A stretch of DNA of 64,000 nucleotides, taken from assembly GCA_006937955.1 (NCBI GenBank), contig SSNP01000041.1:3029735-3093734 (forward strand), given 5' to 3'. The translations under genes were made by a program, and so were the position numbers. The notes below the pieces were generated by a model. The model had not been told where the DNA came from, ran no database searches, and saw only the letters and a list, made by a program, of their open reading frames with translations. This DNA is from Pachypanchax playfairii (Eukaryota > Chordata > Actinopteri > Cyprinodontiformes > Aplocheilidae). Positions 37,401-50,700 of the stretch are shown here, piece after piece. Numbering within the stretch: position 1 is the stretch's first letter; every line of letters starts with the position of its first letter.

Positions 37401-40400
37401 AAAGTAATGAAAAATCTGAAGGTGCATCATGCTGCATTTTGGAACAGGAATGCTCTTATGGTATCATCCTGTCACTGTTGTTGTTTTGGTATAGTTTGAC
37501 TGACATACTGGAAGAGATGTCTAACAGGGTTGTAAATAAAATGTTGAGAAATAACTGCCCCTTTCTAATTTAAAAAATGACTTCCTATGGTATGAAACAA
37601 ATCAAATCATATCAAACTTTATTTCTAAAACACTTTTCATGCAACACAAAGTGCTTTACACAATAAAAAAAATGTTAAGTGATCACAAGGTGCTTAACAA
37701 TCATCCTTGGATCATCTAATTGCATCTTTTTTACTACTAGAGATGAACTAAAACATCCCTTTAGAGGCCAGTCTTATATTGTGTCCTTAAACAACAGAAT
37801 CCTGTTGGGCAGTGTGCGTCATCCCTGCTTATGAAAGAAAGTATTCCAGTTTACTCATTGATACCTTAAAACATTCATACATGGAGTAGGGACATCGACT
37901 TAAAATGGGATGGTTCTTGATTTTTACAAGCCTGACACAAAGAGCTTTCTTATAAACAGAAAGGTTTCAGCCTTTTAAAGTGCTGTGAGTGCCCCTTAAT
38001 TCAAACTAATTTATAGGAAATAGCCAATTACAGAAGACCTTCCTCACTGTTTCTCACAATACACATCAGGTATCTTCTCCAAGTGTTTACTCTTGTTATC
38101 TTCTTGCTTTTCATTCCTATGCTCATTTTTCATATATGTTTACCTGTATTTAGTTGTTTCATGCTAAATAAAACACCATTATAGTGTGCTGAAAGGTGGA
38201 CAGGACTTTCAGCTTTGCGTCTGCAGTGCACAATCTCTGGCTCAAAAATACATCATGGCAGCATCTGTAAGTGGGGCCTCCCAGCATCTCCTTTTAACAA
38301 CTGAAGAAGGTTATGGCTATGGGCTCCACTCTGAATACACAAGTAGGACATGAGTGGACATTTTCAGACACCAGACCCAGATGGTGTCTCCCGCTCCTGC
38401 CTGAGAACCTCTGCTAAACCGCTTACCCCAGTCCGCACACCACTCCAGGGATGTAGTTAAAATCTGTGTGAAGTTCCCTCTGGCTTCATTACCATCTACC
38501 ATCATCTCAGACCTTGGAAGCCTTCAGTCATAGGATTGAGTGACTGCAGGTCTGTCTTTCTGACATTAGTGTTCACGAGATCTTTTGAACAACTGGTGCT
38601 GGGTACCTGAAGGACATCACAGGACACCTGCTGGACCCCCTGTAATTATCTTATCAAGAAAACGATGTCATGAACACAGGGCTACATTGCATCCCTCAAC
38701 ACTGCAACTGCCCTGGGGCCTTCCCGAATCGTAGACTTGGACTTTAGTTTGACTTTGAGCACTGTTCCTCCAGACATTCTTTGTCTTCTCTGTCTGTCAG
38801 TTTGCCAGCTTTCTGACAGACAGAAGGTGAGAACAGGAGAGATCACCTATGACACTCGTGCTATCAGCACTGGCATCCCTCAGAGCTGTGTCGTCTCCCC
38901 GCTGCTATTCTTTCTCTGTAACAACCGCTGCTTTGCAGACCAAGCAGTCAGACTCTCGCAGAAAATATCTTTTACATCCAGAATGGTGTCGAATCTCAAG
39001 ATGAGGTTAAATAACTTGCACTTTGGTGGAGACATGCTGTCCCCTTTTAAATAATTGACCTGTTCCTGGTTTTAGATCTTGCTTCTGTCTGTTTCATATG
39101 CTTGTCTGCCTTTCTCGCTTGCATGCCTTGTTTGCTTGTTTGTTTGTTTTGTTTTTTCTATCTGTATAGTGTTTAATATTGTAAATAGTTGATTTGGATG
39201 AGAGCCTCCACAAGCTAGAGCCATATTCGTTGTGCATGTTCCACACTTGGCAGATAAATGTGATTCTGAAATCGCTCACCCTCTCTTCTTTCCTCTTTTG
39301 TTGTCCTGGTTGTCTGGAACTGTCTGGGGAGAACAGCGTTTCACACCTTCAGGCTTAATGTGTCTCAGGTGGACCAGGAAATCAAAGGCCCTAGTGACCC
39401 TCTAAGGAGACGGGGCATTTGTTAGTTAGCTTGCATTAAGAAGGACTAATTAAAATTAAAAAGCAATTTCAGTTTTCAGTGTGAATTGAGAAATATACTT
39501 TAGAAAAAATGAAACGTTTTCAAAAATCAAGTCAAGTTGCTTTTGAAAGAACATACTAAGAGAACCAGGCCCTGGATGATTGAGAACCTTCACCAGCTTT
39601 ACACACTCACAGAAAGTTGGTCCTAAATATGTCTGTAACATGGTTCCTGCTGTCCAAATTGGTTTATGTTTTATTCTTATTCTGATGAAAGTGATGCTTA
39701 TGACAGTTTGTTGTTTGGTGGGTTCCTGTGTTGCAGTTATTCAAGCTTTCATAAACATTTCATTTCCTAATACAGCATTTTACATCAGATGGAACCAAGA
39801 TTCACTTAAGACAAAGGCATTTCATAGACCAAAACAGAAATAAAAACATGGTGTTTATATTTATAAAAATGTTATAAATATCTGTGCTGATTGACTTTGT
39901 GCAGGAGGTGATGCAATCATGACTTGTACACAGTTTTTACTGAGCTGCTTCATACTGCTAAAATTTCATTAGGTGATGTTTCACAATGAAATGCTTTTGT
40001 GCACTAAAAGGATTTGCTCCACATCCATTGCACCAACATTCTTTTTTAAGCACATTTTTTCTTAGATATCAAGAAAATATTAGGATAAAAAACGGTTTTA
40101 ATAAACACAAAGAATTTTTAGATTTGTTTACTAGATTTGTTATTATTGTTATATTTGCAAAAAATATATTTTTTTTTTAATTAACCTGAATGTTGTCACA
40201 ATGAAAAATAGTTTCTAGATGTTTCATGTCAATGCTGTTGTATTTTACAGCTTATTTATTTGTTTTTCATTTGTAGGACTGGATGTGAAATGTGAGGCCT
40301 GTCAGAGATTTTTCCGGGATGGTTTAACAATTTCATTTACAAAAATCCTGACAGATGAGGCAGTCAGTGGCTGGAAGTTTGAAATACATGTGAGTTTTTA

Positions 40401-43400
40401 CAGTAACCTTGTTAAATATGTTTCTTTTTGTCAAAGAATCAATAATAATAAATATTGAAACTAACTAAATAATGCCTGCATTCCCAAAATTGTTTATATC
40501 CGAATAGCTTATTGAAGCAACTCTTTATTTCTTCTGAAAAGGGGGATTTAGTTGAAAATATCCATGCATTTGGTGTGTGACAGTAAACTAAAAAAATTCA
40601 AATACTTTTTTGTTGTATGTCTTACAAATGAAGGCATTAATAGTATGAACAGATCTTTTGGTATCCCTAAAGAGACTATTGATTCTTGCATTTTAGTCAC
40701 GTTTCCAACTGGTTGCCCTTAATTAGCATCACAGGTGACCTCAAACTTTTTTTATTGTGTTTTTTACTGTGATACCAGTCCTGACAGACATGTAGTTCTC
40801 ATGCAATTAAGGAATGACAATAAAAAACTTAACCTAAATAAATTATATCCCTAATGCATGAAGAGCAGGTACTTGTGTAGGACTTGGATGTTTTACTGTC
40901 AAATATTTTGATACAGTCAGATGTAGAGTTAAAGCAGAACTAAGTAAGTTTTTTCACCTCAATAAATGTTTTCTAGAGTCCCTGTGGGGGTAAACAAGGA
41001 CTTGGCGGGGTGATTCGTGGGTCCCTCCCCTCCCTCCGGGGTCTGTGTCCTGAAAGCAGCACTTGCAACTTTCAGTGGATCGGACCCGACTAATCTCGCG
41101 AGATCAATCCTGCTTTACGGCACTCACACTCACGTACATAAATACAAGCATGAAGCCCTTGCCGTTGTTAGCAACGCCACCCTTAGGAGCGCAAAGATGA
41201 CAATAATACCGGTACTCACCTGTCGAGACATTTTCTTGGTTTTGTTTTTCTTTCTTCTTGCAAAAGCGTTCTCTGCGCGTTGTTGTTGGGGGGGCGGCGG
41301 CGGGGCGGGGTGGGGGGTGGGGGGGGGTCTGCGACGGCGGCGGGGGAACATTACGACAGTGAGCTTTCACGGGAGACCAGTAGGGGGAGAGCGAGAGCAA
41401 AACTTACTTAGTTCTGCTTTAAAGCATAAACATGTAAGATAATTCAAGGGCTTATTTATGTGAGGAATCAGTTTTACATCAGCTGCATAACAAGGCCACA
41501 ATTCACAGCAAAACAACTGTGCATTAACAAACAGAGATGCATCTTATTTTTGAGGAAAGGTTGTATTTTCAACTAAAAAAACAGGGCAAAGCATAGATAT
41601 GGTCATGAGCCATATATCTTCTTTTTGATTCACGTTAGTCTTTGTGAAAAAGAAATGCAAAATAACTTTTGTTCATTATTTAGTTTTAGCTGGTCTTTAT
41701 ATAGTTTGATTGGTACATTTACATTTTTTTTCCCAACAGAGATGCATCATCAATAACACACACCGGTTGATTGAGCTGTGTGTGGCAAAGCTCTCTCAGG
41801 ACTGGTTCCCTCTACTGGAGCTGCTGGCCATGGCCACAAACCCCCACTGCAAGTTCCACATTTACAATGGCACACGGCCCTCTGAGACCGTCCCTGCTGG
41901 AGCACAGCTAGCTGATGATGAACTCTTTGCTCGACCCCCAGATCCACGATCTCCTAAGGTAATTTACTCTGACTGCAACACATTGGTGACTTGTCTTCCA
42001 CTTAAGTTTTCACAGGGCTTGAAGATATTCTCCACTGCTTTTTTTGTTTGTATTCATTTGAAATTTGTGCAAAAAATTGTTCTAGAACCACTTCTTCTCT
42101 TTGACCATTTCTGCTATTTAGCTTTATATCACAGCATAGCTTATGATCCGATGTACAGATGTCCCATTAACCATCGTGCAGATTAAAAAAATCTATGTAG
42201 GTATCAATAATCCAAATAAAAAAAAAAAATTAACTTTTTCATTTTAAGCATGATTTTGACAAATTTATGCAAGTTTAATCACACCCACTGAAAAACCTGG
42301 TCCAACTATAAAATACAGGAAGTGATGTAAGAAAAACCCTGATCATTTAAACCTACAGCCAAACAGAATGTCCCTCATTTTGAAAGAGATGTTTTAAATG
42401 GTTTAAGACATGAACTGGAGGTGTGGGAACATCTGTTCTTATTTCACACTCGCACACACCTGCCTTATATTCTGCATGTACGTAGACTGGTGTTTCATTA
42501 TACCTGTGAAACTAATTATGTGGTGTTGTTTGTCTTTACAGGGCTGGTTGGTCGACCTAATAAATAAATTTGGCACGTTAAATGGCTTTCAAATTTTGCA
42601 CGATCGTTTCATGAGTGGCCAAGCACTGAACGTCCAGATCATTGCCGCTCTTATTAAGTAAGACCAACAGAAATACTCTAAAATTCAGAGGATGTTTTGG
42701 GTTATCTTAAATCGACATTTTCTACATAACAGGATCATTTTAATTGATTTAATGTCTTCTGTATTCCAGGCCTTTCGGCCAGTGTTATGAGTTCCTCACA
42801 TTGCACACAGTTAAGAAGTACTTCCTTCCAGTCATCGAGATGGTTCCTCAGTTTTTAGAGAATCTCACAGATGATGAGCTAAAGAAAGAGGCTAAGAATG
42901 AAGCCAAAAATGATGCACTGTCCATGATAATCAAGTCTTTGAAGAATCTGGCTTCCCGTGTACCAGGACAGGAGGAGACCGTGAAGAATTTAGAGATTTT
43001 TAGGTTAAAAATGATTCTTAGGTGAGTGTCATTGTAAGTTTGTGCCCTAAAGATTTACATCTACAAACTATTGAAACATTTTTTTGAACTCTCAATTTCA
43101 ATCCCCAGGTTATTACAAATTTCTTCCTTTAATGGCAAAATGAATGCACTAAATGAAGTTAACAAAGTGATTTCCAGCGTGTCTTACTACACACACCGGC
43201 ATAATCCAGAGGAGGAGGAATGGCTGACTGCAGAGCGCATGGCGGTAAGCTGGAACCTTAATATTTATATTTTAATTGCAAGAGCTTCCTCCTTCTAAAA
43301 AGAATTTTTCATCTTCTTGTGCTGTTATCCTGCTCCAGGAATGGATACAGCAGAACCACATCCTGTCCATTGTGCTGAGAGACAGTTTGCATCAGCCTCA

Positions 43401-44765
43401 GTATGTTGAGAAACTAGAGAAGATCCTTCGCTTTGTGATAAAAGAGAAAGCTCTCACCATGCAAGACTTGGACAACATCTGGGCTGCACAGGTGCTCAGC
43501 ATCTAGTCATATTTTTGTAAACAGAACATTATACAGAGTGTTTCTGATATCGAGTATTGAGACAAACAAACATATTTGAAGCAGTTATGTCATGGCTTTT
43601 AAAAAGTGGTGCAATGTTCAGCAGTTTGACTTGTGCTCAACTTCATTCACCTCTTTACAAAGCAGGTGATGTGAGCCAGGAGATTGTTGGCATTCCTAAC
43701 TTTGGAGGTGTTTTCAGGTCTTTCTTTACCAGAGCAGTTTTAAATTGAAAGTACAACCAAATGCTTGCCACAACTGAGGACAAGGAGCTAATTTTATCAG
43801 CAAAGTACTTCGGCCATGCCAATAATTTCAGAAGTCTAGTACGATAGTTGAAACAGGAACACAATATTTTAACTGAGCCAAATGGACAAAACGTATTCAA
43901 TTTAAACAAAAAAAAATTTCATTTTCCCTTCTTCCTGAAGCTCTTACTGTCAGGAAAATGATCTGAAATCACTGATTGGTGTTGTTGAAACAGCTTGTTT
44001 TGTTTTTGGATGAGGTCGTCTTCAAATAGGTTTGATTGATAATTGAGTGTTTTCTGTACATGTGCAGGCCGGTAAGCACGAGGCCATTGTGAAAAATGTT
44101 CATGACCTTCTGGCCAAATTGGCGTGGGACTTCTCACCTGAGCAGCTTGATCATCTTTTTGACTGCTTCAAGGTAAAAGATTTGTTCATCATTCATGGAT
44201 TATAAAGGTATTACAATCAGTAATTACTGTATCTGTAATTTTTGATTAAATCTCCTTGCTGTTTCTTAAACTTGTACTTTCTTACTCCTGAATACAGTTC
44301 TGAACTAACTTACTTGTTCCTCATCTTCTACACAGGCAAGCTGGACCAATGCCAGCAAAAAGCAGCGTGAAAAACTGTTAGAACTTATCCGACGCTTGGC
44401 TGAAGATGACAAGGATGGTGTGATGGCCCACAAAGTCCTGAACCTGCTGTGGAACCTGGCACACAGCGATGATGTTCCTGTAGACATCATGGACCAAGCT
44501 CTTAGTGCTCACATCAAGATCTTGGACTACAGTTGTTCACAGGTATTTGTTTGAGGTGTTTTGGCACTTGCTTTGTTTGCATTGGGGTTATTGAGCACTT
44601 AATTATTTTTTTTTCTTTTTATTCACAGGACAGAGACACTCAGAAGATTCAGTGGATTGACCGCTTCATTGAAGAACTACGAACTAATGACAAATGGGTG
44701 ATCCCTGCCCTGAAGCAAATCAGGGAAATTTGTAGCCTCTTCGGAGAAGCTCCTCAAAACCTTAG
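31421..44765 (+). CDS. usp9x: usp9x coding exons 1-12 (N-terminal helical region)
   Basis: Exons: 31421-31522, 36666-36811, 37174-37253, 40277-40389, 41740-41958, 42542-42657, 42770-43021, 43109-43244, 43339-43491, 44068-44172, 44336-44542 and 44629-44765. They encode an acidic/Ser-rich N terminus ([20 protein letters not shown]) and then the helical-repeat scaffold ([60 protein letters not shown]). In humans this region is an armadillo-like substrate-binding array. Sequence is almost identical to human over most exons. Confidence 0.94.
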
Positions 44766-47700
44766 GTAAGATTGTAGTATAACCCAGAACAGTTGTTTTG
44801 TGTAACACTTGGAAGTAAAACTACATTCATTTTTGTATAACGTTGGGACTCGGTGAAATATTTTACTGCTGCAATGTAACACCAGAGTTTTGTGTCATGC
44901 AACTAATTTTATTGCTAACAATGCTGGGCAAACACCTTCTTCTGTACAGCTTCTTTCAGTTAAATGAAGCTGAACTCAGATGTACCTGACACGAGTTGTT
45001 CTGGCATGTTCTAAAACAGCTTTTAATGCCATTTTAAAAGGCTCTAATTTCACCTAACTCCCCTTAAATTAAACTTATTATTGGGCACAGATTTGTATTA
45101 TTTTATTTTTTTCTGGTATGCATCAAACATTTTAACCTCTTACAGTACGACAAACTTTGTTTTTTAACTAATATGTTTTTTTTTTCAAGCTCATCTTTAT
45201 AGGAAGCTAACATAAAACAACACTTGTATCTGGCAGCTAAAAAAGATTTTGGGGATCGAGCACTCCTCAGTTTTATTTTTTGCACTTTTGCTTTTCTCTA
45301 ATGATAAGAATTGTTCCAAACTTCCTCTGATATTAAGTTAGTTTAGGCTTTTTGTGAGGAAGCTGTAGTAACTTAAAAACTGAATTCAACAATCATCTAA
45401 AGTTTGATCTAAGTTACATTACACATTAATCAAAGTATTTTGATTTAAAATACTTCTTTAGTCACTGTAGAAAATATGTAGTATACATCCCTGTTGTTTT
45501 TTCAGAAAGAAAATTCCAATTAACATACACACGAACTTAGTGAGGTAAGTTAAGAGTTAATTTCAGGGTTCTACTTTTTTCTTTGTTGCGTCAAGTCTAA
45601 CTTTCGCTTTTGACATGTTTAAATATAAACTACATAAAATGTACAATTTCTGCAACAAATCAGCTTAAGCAGTTCTTCCTTGGGTTACATCTCAAAGGAC
45701 TTTTGTCCTGCAAGTTTGAATTTTAGTCACTCAAGACTGATAAAATAGACATTTTATATACACCACTCACAAAAAGTTTAGGACTTTTGGTGTTCAGGGT
45801 GAAGTTTCAAGATGAACCTAAAATGCACTCTAACCTTTCCAATACCAATACGAATTTATTTGTAGAGCACATTTTATAGGAAATACACCGTCCAAAGTGC
45901 TGTACATTGAGTACAAAATAGATAATCATTAAAAACAATTAAGAAATAAAACAATAAAAACAGTAGAAGCAATAAAAACAATAAAATCAGAATAGAATAT
46001 AAAAGGTTAAGATGTATTAAAGCAGAACTAAGTAAGTTTTTTCACCTCAATAAATGTTTTCTAGAGTCCCTGTGGGGGTAAACAAGGACTTGGCGAGGTG
46101 AATCGTGGGTCCCTCCCCTCCCTCCGGGGTCTGTGTCCTGAAAGCAGCACTTGCAACTTTCAGTGGATCGGACCCGACTAATCTCGCGAGAACAAACCTG
46201 CTTTATGGCACTCACACTCACGTACATAAATACAAGCATGAAGCCATTGCTGTTGTTAGCAACGCCACCCTTAGGAGCGCAAAGATGACAATAATACTCA
46301 CCTGTTGAGACATTTTCTTGGTTTTGTTTTTCTTTCTTCTTGCAAAAGCGTTCTCTGCGCGTTGTTGTTGGGGGGGCGGCGGCGGGGTGGAGGGGGGGGG
46401 GGTCTGCGGCGGCGGCGGGGGAACGTTACGACAGTGAGCTTTCACAGGGGACCAGTAGGGGGCGAGCAAGAGCAAAACTTACTTAGTTCTGCTTTAAAAG
46501 CTAGTGAATAGAAATGCGTCTTTAACCGAGGTGACTTTTGATTGCAAGTACAAGTACATGTCCAACTCTTCAGTGTTTTAGTAGTTTTTAGACAACTTTC
46601 TGTTCTTTAACAAGAAGCTTAATGGATAAACTCACAAAAGCTGTTTGATTCAGTTCAATCAGAACTGGTATTTAAACAACCTCATCATGCTGTTCACATT
46701 CTGACATCATCAGACATCATGAAATTTTAACACTAGAATTAGGAAAAGTCTGTTTTCAGTCCCAGACATCTTTTACAACACATACCCAGCAGTATGATCC
46801 CTTCATGCAGAGCTATGTAGAAGATTAAATGTGTTTTAAAGATTTGGAAACAGTTTGAATTTGATTTCTTGTTACTTTTTAAAAATAATTTTACATTGTT
46901 GAACTCAGGCGAGGTAAAAACTACGTCTTATTTCATAGCACATTCGTACAAAGTTAAATGAGAACAGAATACTTTTAAAGTACCAAGTCAAACATATCAA
47001 ATCATTTCTGAAGGAGGATATTTAACTTGGAAAATTTGGTTCTTGATGTTCTTGTTTTTTCTCAAAATACTTGTGTGACAATTCTGTGCAGTTTCAGTTT
47101 CAAATGCAAATTTCTGTGTAAACCCAGAAGTATTTTCTGTCTACACAGCTGCACAGCCTAAAGAATGGTCCTTTGAGATGGAGCCCCAATACTACTGATG
47201 CCAGTTTCTTTTACGTCGTATCATTCAGTGCAAAATATCAAAGGGATTTCATGCCTTGAATCCACTCAGGTTTTCGATATAATATACAAATTTCAAAAAT
47301 ATTTATTCCTGTATTCTGAAATTATTCCCCATGTCACCACTATTTCCTTTAAAAAAAGGATCACAGTGTGACTCCAGTGTTGATAGAAAACCTGAAGCCC
47401 TTGTCATTTGCGGTTTGAACTGAGTTTTTAATATTATGTGTTTCTTTGCATTGTGGTGGCTCTAAAAATTGCCTGATCATTTTGTCTCTGCTTTGGTTTT
47501 TAAGCCAAAACATTTTAGTGGTAACAAGGCAGGAAATGGCCTTCATTGATATGACTTTCTGCTGGTTATTCTGACTTGCAAATATTTAAACAATCACCCC
47601 CACACACAAAAGGCTGCTTTCTTTGTTTCCCTTTTGGTAAGAAATGAGATATCAGAGATCCAGTGTTTTCAATTTCAGATGTCACTAACAGTCTGACAAC

Positions 47701-50700
47701 AGTTTTTTTTCTTAATATTTCTTTCTTTTCTGTTATCTTTCTCACCTGTTGTGGTTTGTGTATCTCTTCTATCCATCAATCCTCCTCCTGTTCTGTCTTT
47801 AGTCAAACCCAGAGAAGTCCTCATGTATTTTATCGCCATGACCTGATCAACCAGCTGCAGCATAACCACGCTCTGGTCACCCTGGTGGCTGAGAATCTCT
47901 CAGCCTACATGGAGACAATGAGGCAGTTGTCCAAAGGTGGTGAGAAGGCTCATTTTTGTAACTATGCAAAATCTGATGAGAAATGTGTCAAATGTCTTGC
48001 AGTCCTGATGGTTGTTTGTGTGCTTTTCCAGAAGAACAAGCAGAGTTTGACCCCCAAACAGTCAGACCAGGAAGTCGCTACAGTCACGTACAGGAAGTAC
48101 AGGAACGACTGAACTTCTTAAGGTATATCCATGTGATTTTCAATCAAATAAGAGAACGTACGGGAATTTCAAAAAAAGAGAAATACTGAGATTGAATTAT
48201 TGAGCTAGATTCACTTAGGGCCGTGCAATCTGACAATTTAAGATCGTTAAGGATTTTAATGTGACGACGATCTACCAAAGCTCGGAGATCGTAGAACCAT
48301 CTAGTTACATTCTATCACCTATCTGTGCCATAATTTCTTGACATGTACGTGCATACAGCATTTGTTTTTTTTTCTCTCTCTCAGCCGAGTTAAGCCATTT
48401 GCTAGTTTGCGTCTGTCGGCAGGACAGACACACTGATGGTCCAATCAGAGCGAGTTTCAGGCAGCGTATTGGTTTGTTTAGCTTCTTCCCTTTACTAAAG
48501 CCACTACGTGAAAAAAGCATGACTTTTGAAAGCGAGAAAGAAAAGTTTGTTCCCAAAAAGAACTACACCTCCGTGGGATTGATTTGAGTTTTCTCATAGC
48601 GACACATTGCAAACAAACGGAATTTGCCCCTAGTTCACTGTTATAGATAACACTATTAGTTTGACTTCAGTACTATCTGGACCATTCACAGTCACTTGTT
48701 TTGATCAAACGCTACTTTCACTGGTCTCCACTATAGATTTGACTGTTTTATTTCTAGGTTTCTTTTAAAAGATGGCCAGCTGTGGCTGTGTGCCCCTCAG
48801 GCTAAACAGATCTGGAAGTGCCTGGCTGAGAACGCAGTGTTCCTGTGTGACCGTGAAGCCTGCTTCAAATGGTACTGCTTCATCTCTGAGAGTTCCTTGC
48901 TATGGGCTTCTTTCACATTTGTCAGTTGTAAAACACGTTTCTGAAGTTTCTTTTCTTGAATTCAACAGGTACTCAAAACTGATGGGCGATGAGCCAGACC
49001 TGGACCCAGACATCAATAAGGACTTCTTTGAGAACAATGTTTTACAGTTGGATCCGTCTCTGCTAACAGAGAATGGCATGAAGTGCTTTGAGAGGTTTTT
49101 TAAGGCTGTCAACTGTAGGGAGGGGAAGCTGGTAGCAAAACGCAGGGCCTACATGATGGATGACCTGGAACTAATCGGTTTGGACTATCTATGGAGGGTG
49201 AGACAAGTTGCAATGGAAGCATGTTGTGCATTTCTTCTGTTCCAAACAGATTACTAAAAGGGATTAAATATAACACTAGAAGAGTAATATAAACTTCCAT
49301 GAAGTCACCCTGAGCACCACTTTTAAAACAAAGATGTGTTTTTTTACAAACATTGGGGTGACTTTTTAAAAATCTTTGATATATTTGGGAATAACATAAA
49401 GGTTCTCTGCAGTTTTTTCAACATCTGTACATCAAAAACAAGCCAACAGCTGTATTAGTGACACTGCCTATGAAGTTTTAAAGGCTAGATCTGCTTAAAT
49501 TTTCATAAGTGGTTGTAAATTTGACAATATCTCAATATGACTTATACTTTCAACTATCTATTCTCATCCAGGTGGTGATTCAAGGAAGTGATGATATTGC
49601 AAACCGAGCCATAGACTTATTAAAAGAGATCTACACCAACCTCGGACCAAAACTACAAGTCAACCAGGTATTAAAAATGTTTAATCATATTGAGCTTTTT
49701 CACTATTGAAGTTTCAGGGCTTTACTGAGCCCGGTGTTTGGGCTGGTTTTTAACTGTTTTTTTTTTTGTTTTTTTTTTTAAACCAGTCAAGAGTGGGTTT
49801 GGTTTTCCATTCCCTGAGCGACACGCCAACTCCTACCTCTGTTCAGTATTTGTTAAACATAGCTGTAACTGAGAGTTACACACAATGTTTCAACTGTGAT
49901 CTATAAACACCAGCTGCTGATATTAAAAGAAGTGACAATTTGTATGGTATTGCAAATAGTTTGGTTATGAAATCAGTTGAAAACAAGGACCATGAAGGCA
50001 GTTCTATGTTGTGCTCTAAACTACTTGTGAGCGAAAGTGAACTCGTTATTCAACTTCTTGTTGAAACGGCGTATTAGGCAGTATAAAAGTGAAACTAATA
50101 CAGCTCTCTCATCATTTTCATTGGCTGTTGGTTTTCTTGAGCTCATCTCCAGCTCCTGACAAAACCTGTTCTGTCTTTTGACCCAACAAAGAGTTGGTGC
50201 TGATAAAGCACTAGTTATTTCATAATATGAAAGAATCAGCAGCCGACTTTCCAACTCAAGATGTAGTGATGACATACAACTGTGTGTGACCTGCTGGCTA
50301 CAGGGTTTAAATACACAATAAGCACAGCATTTTCCAGGAGAACAGAAGAAAATTCTTTGCATGTGTTTTTTTCACATATGCAATAATGGTAAATTGAGGT
50401 GACAGCGAGATTCATCCAAGTTTTCAAAAGAATGTTATGAGAGAGACGTCTGTCACATATTTCACATGCAGTGCTCCATGTTGCACACCACCTCTGGTTC
50501 CACAATGCTGGTGTCATTAATGAAAGCTCAAATCCTTGAGTGCAGTTCTATTTCATTCCTTCTGACCGCCAGAGGGGCGGTGCTTAGCACCTGGATATCT
50601 CGATTTATGGTCTGGGCAACCTAAAGACAGCTCACCTTTGTGGGAATGTCCCAAATCTGTTTTGTGAAGAGACCAGTGGTGATTTGTTAAGTACTAGTCT

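Larger units (their letters stand above)
44766..47802 (+). other. usp9x: usp9x intron after coding exon 12
   Basis: A 3-kb intron holding the SINE-like fragment and MITE copy 2. The remainder (about 44800-45740 and 46500-47780) is AT-rich and unclassified. Confidence 0.55.

Noticed and set aside
41017..41442. 141-codon plus-strand open frame and its minus-strand partners
   Set aside because: It lies entirely within the MITE and recurs in copy 2 with indels that change the frame, so it is not under coding constraint.
46105..46511. Open frames in the second MITE copy
   Set aside because: Same reason as copy 1: repeat-derived, with no homology and no conserved frame.
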